Source of the DNA: Streptomyces pseudovenezuelae
GTDB taxonomy: Bacteria; Actinomycetota; Actinomycetes; Streptomycetales; Streptomycetaceae
Direction: 5' to 3'
Assembly (NCBI RefSeq): GCF_001513955.1
Contig: NZ_KQ948145.1
Span: 586,212-650,211, forward strand
Length of the DNA stretch: 64,000 nt
Below the pieces are notes generated by a model. That model saw only the letters and a list, made by a program, of their open reading frames with translations, was not told the origin of the DNA and ran no database searches. Positions within the stretch are counted from its first letter, which is position 1. Each line of letters begins with the position of its first letter. Below are positions 17,123-22,815 of this stretch, piece after piece. A program made the position numbers and the translations under genes.

Positions 17123-17515
17123 TCAGCCTCCCACCAGCGGGACGAGCTTCAGGAACGTCACCTCGGTGCCGAGCACGAGGTCGATCTCCTCGTCGAGTTC
17201 GGTCACCTGACGGTCGCCGACCAGCACCAGGAAGCCGTTGCCCGTGAAGGCCTTGAGAGCGAGCTCGGTCTGGGTCTCGGGGTCTATGCGGCGGGGCGTG
17301 CGCAACGCGTAGCCGTTCAGCACGCGTTCGGTGTCGTCGGGCTGGACCAGGCCCTGGAAGACCGCGGGAGTGCGCGCGTTGTACTCGGCGACCTCCTGGA
17401 AGACCCGGCGGCGGATCACCTCGCGTACGGCGAGCCGCTCCTCGGCGATCTCCAGGCCCCAGCCGTCGCTACGGCTCCCGCTTGTCGTCTCGTCGACGAC
17501 CATCACGATTCCCAT
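17123..17515 (-). CDS. small partner protein of the DUF4132 gene, 130 aa
   Basis: The product begins MGIVMVVDETTSGSRSDGWG and continues with a helical segment EERLAVREVIRRRVFQEVAE. A short beta-rich end follows: KAFTGNGFLVLVGDRQVTEL then EVTFLKLVPLVGG. I do not recognise a function. The stop codon is separated from the DUF4132 start by two bases (TGACCATG), which argues that the two proteins work together. The ATG at 17515 is chosen; a start at 17545 would add ten residues, and one at 17503 would also be possible. Confidence 0.65.
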   Translation of the reverse strand: MGIVMVVDETTSGSRSDGWGLEIAEERLAVREVIRRRVFQEVAEYNARTPAVFQGLVQPDDTERVLNGYALRTPRRIDPETQTELALKAFTGNGFLVLVGDRQVTELDEEIDLVLGTEVTFLKLVPLVGG

Positions 17516-17874
17516 GCCGACGACAGTACGAGCCGGCACTGACAACGGGCCCCGGACGGTGGTGGATCAGGGCCTGTCCGGCGGATCAGGTCGCATCCGG
17601 GTGGCCCCCGCGTCTGTGTGCCGGTGAGCGGGGTGGCGTGTCGAGGTGCACGGCGGCGGAGGACGACAGCAGGCGCCGGGCGAAAGGGCGGGGTGTCGAA
17701 GCTCCCGGGATCGTGGCCGGTGTGAGCGGCGGGGCGGGCCGGGGCCCCATGGGACGCTTCTGCACTTCTCCGAACCCGTCTCGCGGGTCAGAATGCTGGC
17801 GAGGCGACCGAGGACGATCTCAGCACGCACGCGTGTCGGTGGGAGCGCCCGGCGGGATCGGGGTGGGGACGGAA
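17516..17874. other. 359-base divergent intergenic region
   Basis: This stretch separates the DUF4132 operon from the AraC-family gene and must carry both promoters. It is very G+C-rich. I see no convincing gene, palindrome or terminator in it. In-frame GTG codons at 17834 and 17863 could extend the AraC gene upstream by up to 14 codons. Confidence 0.5.
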
Positions 17875-18849
17875 ATGATCGGGACCAGCTTCCGCAGCGA
17901 GGACTGGCCGACGGAGGAGAGGTTCGACCGATGGCGGGAACTGGTCGGCCGGACCCGCTCCAGCGAGAGCGTCAGTGCCCACGCCGCGGACTTCTGGGGT
18001 GACATACGGCTGCTGGAACTGGGGCCGGTGACCGTGATGCGGATGTCGTTCCTGCCGACGCGTTTTCGGCGGGGCCCCGAAATGGTGCGCCGGTCCGACC
18101 CCGAGCTGTATCACCTGTCGCTGCTGCTCGACGGAGAGCTCGGTCTCGAACACGCCGGGCGGAACAGCAGATTCGGCCCACATGACCTGCACCTGGTTGA
18201 AAGCACGCGGCCTTACGACCTCGGGCCGGCGGACGACCGTGAGCGCCGTGCCGTCAAGGGAGTGGGGGTGGACTTCCCCAAGGCGCTGCTGCCCCTGCCA
18301 CCGCACCGGGTCCACGAGTTGCTGGGCCAGGGTCTGCCGGGACAGAAGGGCGTGGGGGCGTTGCTGGCGGAGTTCCTGGTCGGTCTGGCCCGTCAGGCGG
18401 AGACGCTCCAGCCGGCCGACGCCCGGCGCCTGGGCACGGTCGTGCTCGACCTGCTGTCGGCGTGGTTCGCGCAACTGATGGACATGGAGGCGGCATTGTC
18501 TCCGGAGACCCGCCAGAAGGTCACGGTGGAACGCATCCTGGCGTTCATCCGGCAGAACCTGCACGATCCGGAACTGACGCCCCCCGTGATCGCCGCGGCG
18601 CACCACATCTCCCTCAGCTACCTCCACCGGATCTTCCAGCAGCGGTCGCAGGGAGAGACAGTGGCGGCCTGGATTCGCAAGCGGCGGCTGGAGGGCGCCC
18701 GCCGCGATCTGGCGGACCCCTCACTGCACGGCACGCCCATCCACGCCATCGCCGCCCGATGGGGCTTCCCCCGCGCCTCCGACTTCACTCGCGCCTTCCG
18801 CGCCGTCCACGGGCAGTCGCCCAGGGAGTTCCGGCTCCGGACGGGGTAG
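17875..18849 (+). CDS. AraC/XylS-family transcriptional regulator, 324 aa
   Basis: The N-terminal part (about residues 1-190, with LYHLSLLLDGELGLEHAG and GPHDLHLVESTRPYDLG) is an AraC-binding-like cupin sensor domain. The C-terminal 100 residues form the double helix-turn-helix DNA-binding domain: helix one region VIAAAHHISLSYLHRIFQQ, then IHAIAARWGFPRASDFTRAF, closing with GQSPREFR. The ATG at 17875 follows GGGGACGGAA. The inducer and targets are unknown. The small secreted-protein gene 148 bases downstream on the same strand is the nearest candidate target. Confidence 0.9.
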   Translation: MIGTSFRSEDWPTEERFDRWRELVGRTRSSESVSAHAADFWGDIRLLELGPVTVMRMSFLPTRFRRGPEMVRRSDPELYHLSLLLDGELGLEHAGRNSRFGPHDLHLVESTRPYDLGPADDRERRAVKGVGVDFPKALLPLPPHRVHELLGQGLPGQKGVGALLAEFLVGLARQAETLQPADARRLGTVVLDLLSAWFAQLMDMEAALSPETRQKVTVERILAFIRQNLHDPELTPPVIAAAHHISLSYLHRIFQQRSQGETVAAWIRKRRLEGARRDLADPSLHGTPIHAIAARWGFPRASDFTRAFRAVHGQSPREFRLRTG

Positions 18850-18996
18850 ACGCAACGCCAACGAAGTGTGGACCGACCGACAACGACAGCCGGACGTACT
18901 GGGGGCATTCTCGATCAAGCGCAGCCCGGAGGTGTCGGTCGCGCGGTCGACCCGCTCCGACATCACAGGGCGGGATGTGAGAGAGAAGGACATCCC

Positions 18997-19416
18997 ATGC
19001 GTGTGAAGGCCCTGGCCGTGGCTGCCGCAGCCGCCGGCGCCCTTGTTTTCGGTGCGGTGCCCGCCGACGCGGCACCGTACTGGCAGACCGTGAACACGGG
19101 CAGCTCGGACTGGTTCTGCACTGCGTACAAGCATCACTCGGTGTCCGACCACGTCAACTGGAAGGTGTGCGAAGTCACCAACGCGGACAACCACGCCCAG
19201 GTCGTCGTGATCGTCCAGAACGCGGCAAGCACGGCGATCACCATCGGGGGCTCCGTCAGAAGCAGCTACGGCAGCGCGGGAGAGTGCTTCACCTCCACTC
19301 TCAACCCCGGCTTCACTCGCGCATGTTACGGGCGGACCGTTCTCTACTCCAGCGATGCCTGGTGGATCCAGGGGACGCTCACCGTCAACGGTGACAAGGA
19401 CATTTGGACCAGCTAG
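18997..19416 (+). CDS. small secreted protein, 139 aa, function unknown
   Basis: The ATG at 18997 has GAGAAGGA upstream and begins a clear signal peptide: MRVKALAVAAAAAGALVFGA, cleaved after about ADA at residue 26. The mature domain of roughly 113 residues has four cysteines that could form two disulfides. It is rich in beta-prone sequence such as QVVVIVQNAASTAITIGG. I do not recognise a family. The stop codon lies inside the left inverted repeat of the adjacent IS/MITE remnant, so the natural C-terminus could have been altered by that insertion. Confidence 0.65.
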   Translation: MRVKALAVAAAAAGALVFGAVPADAAPYWQTVNTGSSDWFCTAYKHHSVSDHVNWKVCEVTNADNHAQVVVIVQNAASTAITIGGSVRSSYGSAGECFTSTLNPGFTRACYGRTVLYSSDAWWIQGTLTVNGDKDIWTS

Positions 19417-19586
19417 TAGTGCTTCGTCAGGTTCTGGGTCTGCTGCTGAGGGGCGGCGGTGACGAGGGTGTCGTGGTGGTGCCGGCCGCGCCGGGTGCGC
19501 GGTGGTCGCGCTCGATGCGTTCGGCTGCTCGATCAGCGATCCTTCTGGATCGGCGCCAACGCACACACCTGACGAAGCACCACTAG
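19413..19586. mobile_element. MITE-like or IS-end remnant with 20-bp terminal inverted repeats
   Basis: A 20-bp imperfect inverted repeat with one mismatch bounds this 174-bp stretch: 19413-19432 and 19567-19586, with the perfect core GTGCTTCGTCAGGT / ACCTGACGAAGCAC. Read on the minus strand, the left end encodes QQQTQNLTKHY and then a stop, which looks like a transposase C-terminus. This suggests the two ends of a Streptomyces IS joined after loss of the middle. No target-site duplication is obvious. The stop codons of both flanking genes lie in the repeats, so it may also act as a two-way transcription barrier. Confidence 0.55.
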
Positions 19587-19993
19587 GCGATGTTGCGGGC
19601 CACCGTCCAGGCCAGGGCCACCGCGAGGACGGCCAGCTGTGCCCGGGGGCTCAGCGTGGGCCTCCAGCGGCGGCCGTGCAGGCCCGCCCACGCCCAGCGG
19701 CCCAGCAGGACGAGGGCGTACGGCGAGGCGAGCAGCAGCGCCCGGTTGTCCAGCCAGGCCTCGACGAAGTGACCGTGCATCAGGTCGTACACCATGCGGG
19801 TGCCGCCGCAGGCCGGGCAGAGCAGGCCGGTGAGCATGCGGAACGGGCACTGCGGCAGGACGTGGCCGGGCTCGTGCGGGTCGGTGTTGTAGAGGTAGAG
19901 GGCACCGGCGGCTCCCGCGGCGAGTACCGCCGAGGGTGCCGTCGCGGGGTGGCGCAGCAGGGAGCGCCGCGGGGCCACCGAGGTCCCGGTCAC
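19583..19993 (-). CDS. DUF2752 family membrane protein, 136 aa
   Basis: The product has the DUF2752 signature CPFRMLTGLLCPACGGTRM at about residues 48-66 followed by YDLMHGHF. Three membrane segments lie at about 20-36, 85-100 and 112-130. The function of the family is unknown. The GTG at 19993 is chosen because GGAG lies eight bases upstream, overlapping the stop of the TM2 gene; an ATG at 20026 would overlap that gene by 29 bases. It is often found beside TM2-domain genes in Streptomyces, as here. Its stop codon lies in the IS/MITE repeat. Confidence 0.82.
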   Translation of the reverse strand: MTGTSVAPRRSLLRHPATAPSAVLAAGAAGALYLYNTDPHEPGHVLPQCPFRMLTGLLCPACGGTRMVYDLMHGHFVEAWLDNRALLLASPYALVLLGRWAWAGLHGRRWRPTLSPRAQLAVLAVALAWTVARNIA

Positions 19994-19997
19994 CTGC

Positions 19998-20489
19998 CTA
20001 GCTCCGGAGGATCCGGCCGTGTTCATCGGTGTGGTCGTTCCCGGTGAGCAGGAGGATCCCGTCGATCAGCGACCAGACGCCGAGGCCGCCGCAGGTGAAG
20101 AGCTGGGCGAGGCCCATCCCGACGTTGCCCAGGTAAAAGCGTCCGACGCCGAAGCCGCCGAGGGTGAGCTGGAGGATGCCCGCGATGACCTTCGACTTGT
20201 CGGAGTACGGCCGCCCGTACGGGTCGTAGCCGTAGGGGGCGTTGGGGTCTCCGGTGTAGGTACCCGGGGGCGGGTAGTAGCCCGGCGGCGGGAATCCGGG
20301 AGGCGGGTAGCCCGGCTGCTGGTACCCCGCCTGGGGGCCCGGCTGCTGGTACCCCGGCTGAGGGCCCTGCTGTTGGTACCCCGGCTGAGGGCCCTGCTGT
20401 TGGTACCCCGGCTGGGGACCCGGCTGCTGGTACCCGGACTGGGGGCCCTGCTCGGGGTCCTGCTGTTCGTGACCCTGCTGTTCGCTCAA
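19998..20489 (-). CDS. TM2-domain membrane protein with Gln/Pro/Gly repeats, 163 aa
   Basis: The N-terminal 85 residues are low-complexity repeats of the type YQQPGPQPG, then a Pro/Tyr-rich stretch. The C-terminal 65 residues are a TM2 domain with two helices: SKVIAGILQLTLGGFGVGRF, YLGN and GGLGVWSLIDGILLLTG. TM2 proteins are small membrane proteins of unclear role. A TTG at 20489 with AGGAG nine bases upstream is the most likely start (MSEQQGHEQQ). An ATG at 20558 would add 23 residues without a ribosome site. The DUF2752 gene follows and is translationally linked. Confidence 0.78.
   Translation of the reverse strand: MSEQQGHEQQDPEQGPQSGYQQPGPQPGYQQQGPQPGYQQQGPQPGYQQPGPQAGYQQPGYPPPGFPPPGYYPPPGTYTGDPNAPYGYDPYGRPYSDKSKVIAGILQLTLGGFGVGRFYLGNVGMGLAQLFTCGGLGVWSLIDGILLLTGNDHTDEHGRILRS
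20316..20450. repeat. five tandem 27-bp repeats inside the TM2 gene
   Basis: Five head-to-tail copies of a 27-bp unit (core GGTACCCCGGCTGAGGG) run from 20316 to 20450. Each encodes nine residues of the Gln/Pro/Gly-rich N-terminus of the TM2 protein. The units keep the reading frame, so copy-number changes would only lengthen or shorten the cytoplasmic tail. Units two and three are nearly identical, indicating recent duplication. Confidence 0.85.
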
Positions 20490-20617
20490 GGGGGACTGCT
20501 CCTGGGGACCGAAGCGGGAGGACCCGCAAAAAAAGACGACAATCAGCCGGGTCATCATGCCCGACGGACACCGCGTCGCAGAAGCCCGTTCCGCGACCTC
20601 CCGCTTAATCTGACGAC

Positions 20618-21028
20618 ATGTCAGATGACGAGTCGTACGAACTGCTCGGTTTCGACAACGTGCTGCTGCCCGTCGGGAACGTCGGCGAGGCCGTCTCCTT
20701 CTACGAGCGCGCGGGCTTCACGGTGGGCTTCCGGCTCGACGAGGCGGGGATCGCCCTGCTGAAGGTCGGCGGCGAGACGCCCGGGCTCCTGCTCCGACAG
20801 GAGGAGGCGATGGGACACCGGCCGCCGCCGTGGCCCGCCACGCGCGTGTGGCTGGAGGTGCCGGACGCCAGGACCGCCGCCCGGGAGCTGCGCGCGGCCG
20901 GCATCGAACCGCTCGACGAGCCCTTCTCCGTGGTCACCGGCTGGACCGTCGAGATCGCCGACCCCTGGGGGAACGTCCTCGGGTTCACCGACTACACCAA
21001 GCGTCCGGAGCTGGGCCGGCGCGCCTGA
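20618..21028 (+). CDS. VOC (glyoxalase/bleomycin-resistance fold) protein, 136 aa
   Basis: A single vicinal-oxygen-chelate domain with two beta-alpha-beta-beta-beta halves is visible: FDNVLLPVGNVGEAVSFYER at the start, and WLEVPDARTAARELRAAG with IADPWGNVLGFTDY in the second half. VOC proteins are metal-dependent enzymes or drug-binding resistance proteins, and the substrate here cannot be told. The ATG at 20618 sits shortly after a poor ribosome site. It stands alone between the TM2 operon and the TetR-controlled operon. Confidence 0.82.
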   Translation: MSDDESYELLGFDNVLLPVGNVGEAVSFYERAGFTVGFRLDEAGIALLKVGGETPGLLLRQEEAMGHRPPPWPATRVWLEVPDARTAARELRAAGIEPLDEPFSVVTGWTVEIADPWGNVLGFTDYTKRPELGRRA

Positions 21029-21074
21029 GGCCCGCGGCACGCGCGCACGTGACGCAGACCTCTCCGCAAGCGAG

Positions 21075-21133
21075 TTGAACACGTTCAAAAGGAGGTCTAC
21101 TGTCTCCCCTGTCAGCGTTTTGAACGCGTTCAA
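21075..21133 (+). promoter_or_regulatory. promoter with two TTGAAC-type operators for the TetR operon
   Basis: Two 14-bp palindromes, TTGAACACGTTCAA (21075-21088, arms of six) and TTGAACGCGTTCAA (21120-21133, perfect), lie 45 bp apart centre to centre upstream of the gene at 21148. TTGAAC at 21075-21080 and TACTGT at 21098-21103, 17 bases apart, form a good sigma-70-type promoter. The first operator therefore covers the -35 box and the second lies just past the expected start of transcription. The TetR protein encoded by the third gene of the operon is the likely repressor. Confidence 0.75.
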
Positions 21134-21147
21134 GAAGGGGGAGGCGC

Positions 21148-21543
21148 ATGGACCGCACGGTCGTCGCCTACGTCATCTACCTCGTCGTCAGCATCGCCCT
21201 GACCGTCTGGGTGGCCCGCACGCTCAGCAGGAACGGACGGCTCTTCCTCGCCGACGTGCTGCGCGGCAACGAGAAGCTCGCCGAGGCCGTCAACCACCTC
21301 CTGGTGGTCGGCTTCTACCTCGTGAACCTCGGGTTCGTCGCGCTGTACCTCAGCGGCGACGGCACGATCGAGGACACGCGCGGAGTCTTCGAGGCCCTGT
21401 CCACCAAGCTGGGCGTGGTGCTGCTGGTGCTCGGCGTGATGCACCTGGCCAACGTGTACGTCCTCAACCGGATCCGCAGGCGGGGCGCCATGGAGCGGGA
21501 GCAGGTGCCCCCGGTCGCGCCGCAGGACTGGGTCCGGGCGTGA
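21148..21543 (+). CDS. small integral membrane protein, 131 aa
   Basis: Three membrane helices are visible (about residues 4-24, 46-68 and 87-108), with conserved-looking charged turns LSRNGRLFLADVLRGNEKLA and a C-terminal soluble tail. The function is unknown. The ATG at 21148 has GGGGGAGG upstream. It is the first gene of a three-gene operon with a DCC thioredoxin-like protein (four-base overlap) and a TetR regulator. The whole operon sits behind a two-operator promoter, which points to an inducible membrane function, possibly quinone or thiol related. Confidence 0.75.
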   Translation: MDRTVVAYVIYLVVSIALTVWVARTLSRNGRLFLADVLRGNEKLAEAVNHLLVVGFYLVNLGFVALYLSGDGTIEDTRGVFEALSTKLGVVLLVLGVMHLANVYVLNRIRRRGAMEREQVPPVAPQDWVRA

Positions 21544-22046
21544 CGGGCCCGGCAGCCCCGGGCGGTACGGCGGACCGCACCCCGGTCCGCCGGCTCACCG
21601 TCCTGTACGACGCCGACTGCTCGCTGTGCGCCTTCCTGCGCGACTGGCTCGTACGGCAGCCGCAGCTGGTGCCGTTGGAGCTGGTGCCGGCCGGGTCGCA
21701 GGAGGCCCGGCGGAGGTATCCCGGGCTCGATCATCGCGCCACCCTGGAGGAGATCACCGTCGTCGGTGACGCCGGGCAGGTCTATCGCGACACCGCCGCC
21801 TGGATCGTGACCCTGTGGGCGCTGCGCGAGCACCGGCCGCTCGCCCACCGGCTCAGCACCCCCTCCGGGGCACGGCTCGCCAGGGGCGCGGTGCTCGCCG
21901 CCGCCAAGTGGCGGGGCGCGCAGCGCCAGGAGGGCCGGTGGGAGGGCACGGTGTACCGCAGGCCCGACGGCTGGACGTACGAGGCCGGCCGGGGCTGGGC
22001 CCACACCGAACCGGGGTGCGACGGCGGCGGCTGCGCCACTGGTTAG
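21540..22046 (+). CDS. DCC-family thiol-disulfide oxidoreductase-like protein, 168 aa
   Basis: The signature DADCSLC (pattern DxxCxxC) lies near residue 28 after VRRLTVLY, which defines the DCC family (DUF393), predicted thioredoxin-like redox proteins. A second conserved part, GQVYRDTAAWIVTLWAL, follows near residue 85. The C-terminal 60 residues, rich in Arg and Trp and ending CDGGGCATG, look specific to this protein. The GTG at 21540 overlaps the stop of the membrane-protein gene (GTGA), so the two are co-translated. The redox partner is not known. Confidence 0.82.
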   Translation: MTGPAAPGGTADRTPVRRLTVLYDADCSLCAFLRDWLVRQPQLVPLELVPAGSQEARRRYPGLDHRATLEEITVVGDAGQVYRDTAAWIVTLWALREHRPLAHRLSTPSGARLARGAVLAAAKWRGAQRQEGRWEGTVYRRPDGWTYEAGRGWAHTEPGCDGGGCATG

Positions 22047-22057
22047 GCTCTCTTCCC

Positions 22058-22810
22058 GTGCCTGCGAACAACGACGGCCCCGACGAGGGCGCCACCCCCG
22101 GCAAGTCCGATCAGACGAGCAAGTCCGAACAGACGCGCGCGCTGATCCTGGAGACGGCCATGCGGCTGTTCCAGGAGCGGGGGTACGACAAGACCACCAT
22201 GCGGGCCATCGCCCAGGAGGCCGGTGTCTCGGTCGGCAACGCGTACTACTACTTCGCCGGCAAGGAACACCTGATCCAGGGCTTCTACGACCGGATCGCC
22301 GCCGAGCACCAGGTCGCCGTCCGGGAGGTCCTTGCCCGGGAGAGCGACCTGGAGGCCCGTCTCGCGGGGGTTCTCAAGGTCTGGCTGGACATCGCACAGC
22401 CGTATCACGAGTTCGCGGTGCAGTTCTTCAAGAACGCCGCCGATCCCGACAGCCCGCTCAGCCCCTTCTCGCCCGAGTCGGAGCACGCGCGCGTGGAGGC
22501 GATCGCCGTGCACCGCGAGGTGCTGCGGGGCTCGACGAGGACGAAGGTGCCCGAGGAACTGCGGGACATCCTCCCCGAGTTGATGTGGCTGTCCCAGATG
22601 GGGCTGGTCCTGTACTGGATCTTCGACCGCACGGTGGGCCGTGAGCGCAGTTACCGGCTCGCCGAGCGCGGGGCGCGGCTCACCGCGAGGGGCGTGTCGC
22701 TGGCCCGGTTCCGGGTGCTGCGGCCGCTCGTACGGGAGGTGCACGAGCTGTTCACGGACTTCCTGCCGGGGATGACGAAGGTGATGCCGGACCCCGGCAG
22801 GAAGGCGTAG
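22058..22810 (+). CDS. TetR-family transcriptional regulator, 250 aa
   Basis: Residues 22-75 form the TetR DNA-binding domain: ILETAMRLFQERGYDKTTM, then AIAQEAGVSVGNAYYYF. The remaining helical region binds the unknown ligand. The GTG at 22058 follows the DCC gene by 11 bases. The protein is the natural candidate for binding the two TTGAAC palindromes upstream of this operon, which would give autoregulation. It converges on the MMPL gene with five bases between stop codons. Confidence 0.9.
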   Translation: MPANNDGPDEGATPGKSDQTSKSEQTRALILETAMRLFQERGYDKTTMRAIAQEAGVSVGNAYYYFAGKEHLIQGFYDRIAAEHQVAVREVLARESDLEARLAGVLKVWLDIAQPYHEFAVQFFKNAADPDSPLSPFSPESEHARVEAIAVHREVLRGSTRTKVPEELRDILPELMWLSQMGLVLYWIFDRTVGRERSYRLAERGARLTARGVSLARFRVLRPLVREVHELFTDFLPGMTKVMPDPGRKA

Positions 22811-22815
22811 GCAGG

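Noticed and set aside
14631..17210. 859-codon open frame on the plus strand
   Set aside because: It is the antisense shadow of the DUF4132 gene. The protein is repetitive Val/Gly/Arg/Asp with no domain and no ribosome site, as expected opposite high G+C codons.
20316..20450. Tandem 27-bp repeats as a CRISPR array
   Set aside because: There are no unique spacers, and the repeats are in frame inside the TM2 coding sequence.
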